Positions 55,140 through 62,249 of a stretch of DNA of 64,000 bases are shown here, piece after piece (the first letter of the stretch is position 1; the number at the start of each line of letters is the position of its first letter). Source of the stretch: Pseudomonas faucium (lineage in GTDB: Bacteria > Pseudomonadota > Gammaproteobacteria > Pseudomonadales > Pseudomonadaceae); contig NZ_BQIP01000006.1 in assembly GCF_021602585.1 (NCBI RefSeq), positions 1 to 64,000 on the forward strand. Reading direction: 5' to 3'. The notes under the pieces were generated by a model. That model ran no database searches. It was not told the origin of the DNA and saw nothing but the letters and a program-made list of their open reading frames with translations. Both the position numbers and the translations under genes were made by a program.

Positions 55140-55427
55140 TTGCATAAGAATGTAGAACGCACAAGTGTAACCAAGGCATCGCCTGATTGCGAACGCACCT
55201 CGGACGAGGGGCGACCCACCAGTCGGATCACCGGCTTCCACCAGGACCAAGAGGGCCACTGGGTGGTCGAGCTGTCCTGCGGCCACACCCAGCACCTGCG
55301 CCACCAGCCGCCGTGGCAGGCACGCCCGTGGGTGCTCGACCCGGCGCAACGCGCGCAGCGCATCGGCCAGGCTTTCGCCTGTGGCTGGTGTGCACAGGGG
55401 GCCGATAGCGCTACCCTTGGCCGTTGA
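55140..55427 (+). CDS. DUF3565 family protein (start uncertain)
   Basis: Small protein with the family core FHQDQEGHWVVELSCGHTQH and RHQPPWQARPWV, plus a CGWC pair near the C-terminus, suggesting a metal-binding CGH/CxxC fold. Family members are annotated as pressure-regulated proteins of unknown role. The frame has no ATG or GTG before the core: the only candidate is TTG at 55140, which gives a 30-residue unconserved N-terminus. Either TTG is used or initiation is non-canonical further in. It ends 29 bases before pta, so the two are probably co-transcribed. Confidence 0.75.
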   Translation: MHKNVERTSVTKASPDCERTSDEGRPTSRITGFHQDQEGHWVVELSCGHTQHLRHQPPWQARPWVLDPAQRAQRIGQAFACGWCAQGADSATLGR

Positions 55428-55456
55428 TTCCTTGCAACGCTTATTTCGAGAAGCAC

Positions 55457-57544
55457 ATGCAGACATTTTTCATCGCGCCGACCGACTTTGGTGTCGGCCT
55501 GACCTCCATCAGCCTGGGCCTGGTGCGCACCCTGGAGCGCGCCGGGCTGAAGGTCGGCTTCTTCAAGCCGATTGCCCAGCCGCACCCTGGCGACACCGGC
55601 CCGGAGCGCTCCACCGAGCTGGTCGCCCGCACCCACGGCATCAAGCCGCCCATGCCTCTGAGCCTGGCCCAGGTCGAGCGCATGCTCGGCGATGGCCAGC
55701 TCGACGAACTGCTCGAAGCGATCATCCGCCTCTACCAGCAAGCCTGCGTCGGCAACGACGTGGTGGTGGTCGAAGGCATGGTGCCCACGCGCCATGCCAG
55801 CTATGCGGCGCGGGTCAACCTGCACCTGGCCAAGAGCCTGGATGCCGAGGTGATCCTGGTGTCGGCACCGGAAAACGAAGTGCTCAGCGAGCTGTCCGGG
55901 CGCGTCGAGCTGCAGGCCCAGCTGTTCGGTGGCCCGCGTGACCCGAAAGTGCTCGGCGTGATCCTCAACAAGGTGCGCACCGACGAAAGCATGGCCGACT
56001 TCGCCACGCGCCTGCGCGAGCATTCGCCGCTGCTGCGCGGCAACGACTTCCGCCTGCTCGGCTGCATCCCCTACCAGCCCGAGCTGAACGCCCCGCGCAC
56101 CCGCGATGTGGCCGAACTGCTCGGTGCCCAGGTGCTCAATGCCGGCGACTACGAGCAGCGCCGCATGAACAAGATCATCATCTGCGCACGCACCGTGGCC
56201 AATACCGTGCCGCTGCTCACCCCAGGCACCCTGGTGGTCACCCCGGGCGATCGCGACGACATCATCCTCGCCGTGAGCCTGGCGGCGATCAACGGCGTGC
56301 CGCTGGCCGGCCTGCTGCTGACCAGCGACAGCAAGCCCGATGCGCGCATTCTGGGTTTGTGCCGTGGCGCCCTGCAGGCGGGGCTGCCGATCCTGTCGGT
56401 CAGCACCGGCTCTTACGACACCGCCAACCAGCTCAATTCGCTGAACCGGGAAATTCCGGTGGATGACCGCGAGCGCGCCGAGTTCATCACCGATTTCGTC
56501 GCCAGCCACCTCGATGCCGCCTGGCTGCACCAGCGTTGCGGCACCCCGCGCGAGCTGCGCCTGTCGCCGGCGGTGTTCCGCTATCAGTTGATCCAGCGCG
56601 CCCAACAGGCCAACAAGCGCATCGTCCTGCCCGAAGGGGCCGAGCCTTTGCTGGTGCAGGCTGCGGCGATCTGCCAGGCGCGCGGCATCGCCCGCTGCGT
56701 GCTGCTGGCCAAGCCCGAGGAAGTCGAGGCGGTGGCCCGGGCCCAGGGCATCACCCTGCCGGCCGACCTTGAGGTGCTCGACCCGGAGCTGATTCGCGGG
56801 CGCTACGTGGAACCGATGGTCGAGTTGCGCAAGAGCAAGAACCTCAACGCGCCCATGGCCGAACAGCAGCTCGAGGACCCGGTGGTGATCGGCACCATGA
56901 TGCTGGCACTGGATGAGGTCGACGGGCTGGTCTCGGGCCTGGTGCACTCCACCGCCAATACCATTCGCCCTGCCCTGCAGCTGATCAAGACCGCACCGGG
57001 CGCCAGCCTGGTGTCGTCGGTGTACTTCATGCTGTTCCCCGAGCAGGTGCTGGTGTACGGCGACTGCGTGATGAACCCGCACCCCAGTGCCGACGAGCTG
57101 GCGGAAATCGCCCGGCAGAGCGCCGAATCGGCACTTGCCTTCGGCATCGCGCCGCGGGTGGCGATGATCAGTTACTCAAGCGACTCGGCAAGCGACGAGG
57201 AAGTGGAGAAGGTGCGCGAAGCCACGCGCCTGGCGCAAACCACGGACCAGGGCCTGCTGATCGACGGGCCGCTGCAGTACGACGCTGCCGCCAACCCGGA
57301 CATTGCCCGCCAGCTGGCGCCGCAAAGCCCGGTAGCCGGGCGTGCGACGGTGTTCGTGTTCCCCGACCTGAATACCGGCAACACCACCCACAAGGCAGTG
57401 CAGCGCAGCACCGACGGGGTCAGCCTGGGGCCGATGCTGCAAGGCTTGCGCAAGCCGGTGAACGACTTGCCCCGAGGGGCGCAGGTGGACGATATCGTGC
57501 ATACCATCGCCCTGACCGCGATTCAGGCCAGCACCCGGCAGTAA
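55457..57544 (+). CDS. pta: Phosphate acetyltransferase
   Basis: 695 residues, the long form of the enzyme. It interconverts acetyl-CoA and acetyl phosphate. The N-terminal domain (about 1-210) resembles dethiobiotin synthetase, the middle is a DRTGG domain (about 215-325), and the C-terminal 330 residues are the catalytic PTA domain with VLPEGAEPLLVQAA, LVSGLVHSTANTIRPALQ and SYSSDSASDEEVEKV. ATG at 55457 fits the family start (MQTFFIAPTD); the frame is open a little further up. ackA is not in the window. A strong hairpin follows. Confidence 0.95.
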   Translation: MQTFFIAPTDFGVGLTSISLGLVRTLERAGLKVGFFKPIAQPHPGDTGPERSTELVARTHGIKPPMPLSLAQVERMLGDGQLDELLEAIIRLYQQACVGNDVVVVEGMVPTRHASYAARVNLHLAKSLDAEVILVSAPENEVLSELSGRVELQAQLFGGPRDPKVLGVILNKVRTDESMADFATRLREHSPLLRGNDFRLLGCIPYQPELNAPRTRDVAELLGAQVLNAGDYEQRRMNKIIICARTVANTVPLLTPGTLVVTPGDRDDIILAVSLAAINGVPLAGLLLTSDSKPDARILGLCRGALQAGLPILSVSTGSYDTANQLNSLNREIPVDDRERAEFITDFVASHLDAAWLHQRCGTPRELRLSPAVFRYQLIQRAQQANKRIVLPEGAEPLLVQAAAICQARGIARCVLLAKPEEVEAVARAQGITLPADLEVLDPELIRGRYVEPMVELRKSKNLNAPMAEQQLEDPVVIGTMMLALDEVDGLVSGLVHSTANTIRPALQLIKTAPGASLVSSVYFMLFPEQVLVYGDCVMNPHPSADELAEIARQSAESALAFGIAPRVAMISYSSDSASDEEVEKVREATRLAQTTDQGLLIDGPLQYDAAANPDIARQLAPQSPVAGRATVFVFPDLNTGNTTHKAVQRSTDGVSLGPMLQGLRKPVNDLPRGAQVDDIVHTIALTAIQASTRQ

Positions 57545-57548
57545 AAGC

Positions 57549-57573
57549 AATGGGGCCGCGATGCGGCCCCATT
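57549..57573. terminator. Hairpin between pta and the OmpA-like gene
   Basis: AATGGGGCCGC at 57549-57559 pairs perfectly with GCGGCCCCATT at 57563-57573 around a three-base loop. No clear T-run follows, but it lies between convergent genes and probably ends both transcripts. Confidence 0.75.
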
Positions 57574-57581
57574 GGGTTCGG

Positions 57582-58304
57582 TCAGGGGTACTGCTGTACC
57601 TGCCCTTGCTGGTCGTACTGAGCGCCCGGGATCGGCTTCAGGTTGACCTCGACGCGGCGGTTCTGCGCCCGGCCATTGGCGTCGGCGTTGCTGGCGATCG
57701 GCTGGTCCGGGCCCATGCCACGTACCGAGACGCGCGAAGCATCGACACCCTGCGAGGTCAGGTAGCTGCTGACCGCCTGGGCACGGCGCTGGGACAGGTC
57801 CATGTTGTGCTGGCGGCTGCCGGTGCTGTCGGTGAAGCCAACCACTTCGATGGTGTTCTGGTTGAACTGCTTGAACGAGTTCGCCAGGTTGTTCAGCGGC
57901 GAGTAGAAGCTTGGGGCGATGTTCGCCGAGTCGGTGGCGAAGGTGATATTGCCCGGCATGATCAGCTTGATCTGGTCGCCCTGGCGCTGCACTTCGACGC
58001 CGGTGTTGGCCATCTGCGCGCGCAGCTCGGCTTCCTGCTTGTCGGCGTAGTAGCCATAGCCTGCGGCCGCGGCGCCCACTGCGGCGGCGCCGATCAGGGC
58101 ACCTTTGCCGCGGTTGTTGTGGTCGATGGCAGCACCGGCGATGGCGCCGGCCAGCGCGCCCAGGCCGCCGTACTTGGCGGTCTTGCTCATCCCTGTGGAG
58201 CCGCCTTGTGCCTGACCTTGGCTGTCATAAGGGTTCTGGCTCGCGCAGCCGGTCATCAAGGCTGCAGCGGTTGCGACGATAATCAGACGACGCATGGTGA
58301 ACAT
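57582..58304 (-). CDS. OmpA-family lipoprotein with glycine-zipper segment (YiaD-like)
   Basis: 240 residues. Lipobox LMTGC puts the lipidated cysteine at residue 20, a glycine-zipper membrane segment follows (about 46-90, GGLGALAGAIAGAA and GALIGAAAVGAAAAGYG), then an OmpA peptidoglycan-binding domain (about 115-225) with FTDSTGS, LSQRRAQAV and NRRVEV. It should tether the outer membrane to peptidoglycan. ATG at 58304 was chosen because AGGAG (complement of 58312-58316) is seven bases upstream. Convergent with pta. Confidence 0.9.
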   Translation of the reverse strand: MFTMRRLIIVATAAALMTGCASQNPYDSQGQAQGGSTGMSKTAKYGGLGALAGAIAGAAIDHNNRGKGALIGAAAVGAAAAGYGYYADKQEAELRAQMANTGVEVQRQGDQIKLIMPGNITFATDSANIAPSFYSPLNNLANSFKQFNQNTIEVVGFTDSTGSRQHNMDLSQRRAQAVSSYLTSQGVDASRVSVRGMGPDQPIASNADANGRAQNRRVEVNLKPIPGAQYDQQGQVQQYP

Positions 58305-58413
58305 GGACAAGCTCCTACAAAAATTCAGTTGTGCGGCAGATCGCAGATGGATCGATGCCAGCCTTGGATCACATGAAGGCGAATTAATTCCATAAAAACA
58401 TGTTCATACGGAT

Positions 58414-59058
58414 TCATGCCCGCACGAACGGGTTCTCGCGCATCTCGTCACCCAAGCGGGTATCGGGGCCGTGGCCGGTGACCACGATCGCGTCTTCATC
58501 CAGGCGATACAGCCGCTCCTTGATCGACCGAACGATAGCCCGTTGGTCGCCACCCCACAAATCGGTGCGGCCAATGCCCCGGCGGAACAAGGTGTCACCG
58601 GCGATCAGCAGCTTGGCGTCGGCGAACCAGAAGCTCATTGAGCCCGGGGTGTGCCCCGGCGTGTGCAAGGCGACGCCGCAGCCGCAGGCCAGCTCCTCGT
58701 CGTCACCCAGCCAGCGGTCTGGCGGCGGCACTGGCGTGTAGGGCACGCCGAACATCTGGCATTGCATTTCCAGGTTGTCCCACAGCGCCTGGTCAGCCTT
58801 GTGCAGGTGCAAGGTGGCGCCGGTGAGTTCCTTGAGTTTGCCGGACGCGAGGAAGTGATCGAAGTGCGCGTGGGTGTGGATGATGCTCACCAGGGTCAGG
58901 CCGTGGGCCTGCAGGCGGGCGAGGATCTTCTCCGGGTCGCCGCCCGGGTCGACGACGATGGCCTTGCGCGTGAGCGGGTCGCCGATCAGCGTGCAGTTGC
59001 ACTGCAGGGGGCCGACGGGGAAGGTTTCGCGGATGAGGGCTAGCGGTGTGTTTTCCAT
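58414..59058 (-). CDS. Metallo-beta-lactamase fold hydrolase (glyoxalase II-like)
   Basis: 214 residues. HTHAHFDH at 61-68 supplies the HxHxDH zinc ligands (H63, H65, D67, H68), followed by further ligands in HTPGHTPGS and VTGHGPDT. Similar to YcbL-type thioester hydrolases; the substrate is not known. ATG at 59058 preferred over an in-frame TTG nine bases upstream. It begins nine bases after the toxin gene stop on the same strand, so read-through from the toxin-antitoxin promoter is possible. Confidence 0.88.
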   Translation of the reverse strand: MENTPLALIRETFPVGPLQCNCTLIGDPLTRKAIVVDPGGDPEKILARLQAHGLTLVSIIHTHAHFDHFLASGKLKELTGATLHLHKADQALWDNLEMQCQMFGVPYTPVPPPDRWLGDDEELACGCGVALHTPGHTPGSMSFWFADAKLLIAGDTLFRRGIGRTDLWGGDQRAIVRSIKERLYRLDEDAIVVTGHGPDTRLGDEMRENPFVRA

Positions 59059-59067
59059 GAGCGTCAA

Positions 59068-59415
59068 TCAATCGAATAGCGTTTGAATGCGAGCCAGCGC
59101 GTCGAGGATCACCCCCTCAGGAACCGACTCGATGCGTTTGGCGCCTCGGGCTTCAAGGTCGACCGTGCGAAGCTGGTTGCAGAGCATCACGCCTTGGGTC
59201 TGCGTGCCCGCGCCGCTGAGGGTAACGGCAAATCCGGCATGCCTGGCGAAGTCCGCGCCTTGGGATATGGGTACGATCACGGCAAGGCCCGAGGCATTGA
59301 AGGCAGCCGGCGAAATCACCAACGCCGGGCGCCCACTGCCCTGCTGCTCGCGACCTAGCGTAGGGTCGAGATTGACACGCACGATATCGCCTCTGCCGAA
59401 CCCGACCCGCCTCAC
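59068..59415 (-). CDS. MazF/ChpB-type mRNA interferase toxin
   Basis: 115 residues with the MazF fold signatures: GDIVRVNLDPTLGREQQGSGRPALVIS at the start (RG-I-SG-RPALV pattern), VIVPISQG, and LCNQLRTVD. MazF-type toxins cut single-stranded mRNA at short sequences. The GTG start overlaps the antitoxin stop (59412-59415), the usual coupling. The cleavage specificity cannot be read from sequence. Confidence 0.92.
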   Translation of the reverse strand: MRRVGFGRGDIVRVNLDPTLGREQQGSGRPALVISPAAFNASGLAVIVPISQGADFARHAGFAVTLSGAGTQTQGVMLCNQLRTVDLEARGAKRIESVPEGVILDALARIQTLFD

Positions 59416-59666
59416 ACTTCACGCCCCACTGGAGGCATGGCGTTCCAGCCGGCCATGTCCTCGGGCTCCGGCGCGTTCAGGTCACATTGCGCCATCAGCT
59501 CTTCGAGGGTGTATTTGGGCTTGGGCCTGACGGGTTTGAGCACCAGCGTTTCGCCTGCAGTGTCCAGGCTCAGGGTAGAGCCGACACCGAGGCGCATTTG
59601 TTTGAGGACGGTCGACGGCAGGCGAATGGCGGCGCTGTTGCCCCATTGCTGAATTTTGATCTGCAT
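59412..59666 (-). CDS. MazE/AbrB-type antitoxin
   Basis: 84 residues with an N-terminal swapped-hairpin DNA-binding domain (MQIKIQQWGNSAAIRLPSTV, 1-45) and an acidic, flexible toxin-binding tail (DLNAPEPEDMAGWNAMPP). It should neutralise the adjacent toxin and repress its own promoter. GGGAGA precedes the ATG at 59666. The first gene of the pair, as is standard. Confidence 0.92.
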   Translation of the reverse strand: MQIKIQQWGNSAAIRLPSTVLKQMRLGVGSTLSLDTAGETLVLKPVRPKPKYTLEELMAQCDLNAPEPEDMAGWNAMPPVGREV

Positions 59667-59680
59667 GAGTATCTCCCAAG

Positions 59681-59742
59681 GTAGATACATAGTAGAAACC
59701 CTCCAAGTGATTGCAAGTGAAATGTAGAAACGGCGTATCTAC
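59681..59742 (-). promoter_or_regulatory. Toxin-antitoxin promoter with four operator-like boxes
   Basis: On the minus strand, TTGCAA (59711-59716) and TACTAT (59689-59694) are 16 bases apart. Around them are GTAGATAC (59681-59688), GTAGAAAC (59692-59699), GTAGAAAC (59724-59731) and the inverted GTATCTAC (59735-59742). Box pairs are 11 bases apart, one helix turn. One pair covers the -10 and start, the other lies above the -35, as expected for autorepression by the MazE-type protein. Confidence 0.65.
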
Positions 59743-59839
59743 AGTTTCGCTCGCCCAGCAGCAAAAAAAGCCTGGATCTCACCAGCGAGAGCTTCCACAC
59801 GAAGTCTTGGGAAACGGCCTACAAATGCTCAGTCGGCGT

Positions 59840-60532
59840 TCAAGGCAAATACAACTTGAACAACCCACCCCCAAGCGTCCCGCCATTGGAAATCTCGATC
59901 CGCCCACGCACCCCGTCACGCTCATGCAACGCCGCGATGCGCGCCGCAAAGTACAGCCCAAGCCCGGTGCTGCCGCCCTGCGCCTCGATGCCCTGCACGT
60001 AATCCTGCTGCCGCTCGAGCATGCGCGCCGGGTAACCGGGGCCGTCGTCGTTGACGCTGATGACCAGGTGATCGTTTTCTTCGCCAATGCTGATCAACAA
60101 CGCATGCCCGGCATAGCGCGTGGCATTGGTGACCACGTTGGCGATCACCGAGGCCACCAGCTCGCGGTCGAAGAAGCCCAGCGGGTTGTCGCTGTCGATG
60201 CGCCAGGTAGCGAGGATGTCGTTGTGCTCCAGCACTTGCTGGTGGGCCGCCAGCTGAGCTTCGATGAAGTCATCCAGCTCGTGGTAGTCCGGGCAGATCG
60301 GCAGCTGGTTGACGCCCAGCTTGTACAACCCGAGCAGCTGCACCAGCATACCGTTGAGGTGGCGGAACTCGTGCTCGATCACGCCTTGCTCGGTACCGCC
60401 GCGCAGGTCTTCGGGCAGGCGCGCCAGCCACTGGTCGTGGGACTGGATCAGCGCTGACAGCGAGTTTTTCAGGTCGTGCACGGTGGAGGCGATCACCGTG
60501 GAAAAATCCAGCCCCTGATTGTCCTGGCTCAT
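59840..60532 (-). CDS. Soluble sensorless histidine kinase
   Basis: 230 residues with no membrane segment and no separate sensor domain. The phospho-histidine is H19 in STVHDLKNSLSAL, followed by a dimerisation helix pair and an ATP-binding domain with NVVTNATRYA, NDDGPGYP and GGSTGLGLYF boxes. It starts within the last four bases of the receiver-TPR gene, so the two proteins are made together. It may act as a phosphatase or a kinase driven by its partner. No family name is assigned. Confidence 0.87.
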   Translation of the reverse strand: MSQDNQGLDFSTVIASTVHDLKNSLSALIQSHDQWLARLPEDLRGGTEQGVIEHEFRHLNGMLVQLLGLYKLGVNQLPICPDYHELDDFIEAQLAAHQQVLEHNDILATWRIDSDNPLGFFDRELVASVIANVVTNATRYAGHALLISIGEENDHLVISVNDDGPGYPARMLERQQDYVQGIEAQGGSTGLGLYFAARIAALHERDGVRGRIEISNGGTLGGGLFKLYLP

Positions 60533-62136
60533 GCGCCGAACACCTTGATGTGCAATTTGCGATAGCGGTCGTAGCGGCTGTCGCTGGCGGGGATACCGGC
60601 CACGCTGGTCAGGCAGGCGCGGCACTCCTGGAGGATGGCCGGCGGCGTGGCTTCGCCACCGATGCGCAGCAGTGCCTGGGCGGTGTTGAGCGCGATGCTG
60701 ATGTTCTTCGGCTGCAACGACAGGGCCTTGCGGAACATCTGCAACGCTTCGTTGAGTTGCCCGGCCTGGTAGCTGCGTACCCCCTGGCGGTTGAGGTCGA
60801 CCGCCTCGGTGACCGCGCCGAGCACGCTCGGGTCGTCGGTCAGCTTGGCCACGCTCTGCATCACCTTGGGGTCATCGCCGTAGGTTTCCACGCAGCCTTT
60901 GAGGATGGTGCTGCCGGCGCTTTCCTGGCCCAGTGACTGCAACTGCCTGGCCACGGTCAAGGCCGCCTCGACCGAGAAGAACTGGTCCATCTTGTCCAGC
61001 CGGCCAATGGCCTGCTCGGTGAGCTTGGCGGCCGTTTCGGCATCGCCGGCCTGCTGCAGGCTGGCAGCTTTCATCAAGCGCGCACGCACCTGCAGGCCCT
61101 GGTCGTCGGCGTTGTCCTTGGCCACTTCGCTGAGCACGGTGTTGATCTCGACGCGGGTACGCGCGTCCAGGCCGAAACCGGCGTTCTTGTTCATCAGCGC
61201 CTGGACCAGCCCAAGGTTGCTTTCAGCGTCCTTGTAGCGCGAGCTCTGGCCCTGGTTGACCGCATGGCGAAACGCCTTGGAAGCGCTCTCGAAATCTTCG
61301 TTGTCCAGCGCCAGCTTGCCCAGCGTGGCCTGGCGGCGCACTGCCAGCGGCGACAGGCGCACCGCTTCTTCGAGCATGTTCTGCGCACGCTTGGTGTCGC
61401 CCTGGGCGACCAGCACATCGGCCATGCCGTCGTACAGGCCGGGCATGATCGGGAAGGCCTTGAGCGCCTGCTCGTACACCCCCTGGGCCTGGGCGTGCTG
61501 GCCGCGCTTGTGCATCAGGCTGCCCAGCGCGGCATACACCCAGGGCTGCGGGCGGCTGGCGAGGATGGTCTTGAGAAACTTCTCCAGCTCCTCGAAGCGG
61601 TTCAGCGCACGCAAGGCATCGGCCCGGTAGCGCAAGCACAGCGGCGCGAAGCGCGGGTCTTTCTTGCACAGCTCGGCACAGGCCGCCAGCACCTCGGCCG
61701 GGCGGCCGCGGTCCAGGGCCTGGAGAATCGGCTTGAGCAAGGTCTTGCGCTGGGTCAGCTTGTCCAGGCGCTGGGCCAGGCCGACGCGGTTGAACGGCTT
61801 GGTCAGGTAGGCGTCCGGCTCATGCTCGAGGGCGCTGAGCACGATCGCCTGGCTGCTTTCGGCGGTGACCATGATGAACACGCACTCATGGCTGATCAGC
61901 TTGTCGAGGATCATGTCCTCGAGCACCTGCTGGCCGTTCTTCTTGCCGTCACCCAGGTGGAAGTCCTGGAGAATGAAGTCGTAACGCTTCTGCCCGCACA
62001 TGCGCAGGGCTTGCTCACCGCTGTCGGCAGTGTCCACGTCACGCACGCCCAGCTCGCGCAGCATGGAACGTGTCGAGGTGCGGAAGTCGGTGAAGTCGTC
62101 GACGATCAGAAAGCTCTTTTGCCCGTACTGCAGCAT
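60529..62136 (-). CDS. Receiver-TPR response regulator
   Basis: 535 residues. An N-terminal receiver domain (1-125) with acidic residues D13 and D14, phospho-acceptor D58 in LQDFHLGDG and a TKPFN lysine, followed by about 400 residues of tetratricopeptide-like helical repeats (for example ALGSLMHKRGQHAQAQGVYEQAL). There is no DNA-binding or enzymatic output domain, so phosphorylation probably changes a protein-protein interaction. ATG at 62136 fits the receiver start. It overlaps the sensorless kinase gene by four bases. The target is unknown. Confidence 0.88.
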   Translation of the reverse strand: MLQYGQKSFLIVDDFTDFRTSTRSMLRELGVRDVDTADSGEQALRMCGQKRYDFILQDFHLGDGKKNGQQVLEDMILDKLISHECVFIMVTAESSQAIVLSALEHEPDAYLTKPFNRVGLAQRLDKLTQRKTLLKPILQALDRGRPAEVLAACAELCKKDPRFAPLCLRYRADALRALNRFEELEKFLKTILASRPQPWVYAALGSLMHKRGQHAQAQGVYEQALKAFPIMPGLYDGMADVLVAQGDTKRAQNMLEEAVRLSPLAVRRQATLGKLALDNEDFESASKAFRHAVNQGQSSRYKDAESNLGLVQALMNKNAGFGLDARTRVEINTVLSEVAKDNADDQGLQVRARLMKAASLQQAGDAETAAKLTEQAIGRLDKMDQFFSVEAALTVARQLQSLGQESAGSTILKGCVETYGDDPKVMQSVAKLTDDPSVLGAVTEAVDLNRQGVRSYQAGQLNEALQMFRKALSLQPKNISIALNTAQALLRIGGEATPPAILQECRACLTSVAGIPASDSRYDRYRKLHIKVFGA

Positions 62137-62249
62137 CAACTCGACCTGTGTTGGAGGATGGGAGTGCGGCGATGCCTATACCGCCAAATCCTGTATCGGC
62201 CGCTGGTCGGGAAATATGAGGGTACTGCACGCAACGCTGAACGATAGCC

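Noticed and set aside
59720-59840. Small gene between the antitoxin and the sensorless kinase
   Set aside because: The short frames here have no RBS or conserved character; the sequence is accounted for by the operator boxes and the kinase 3' flank.
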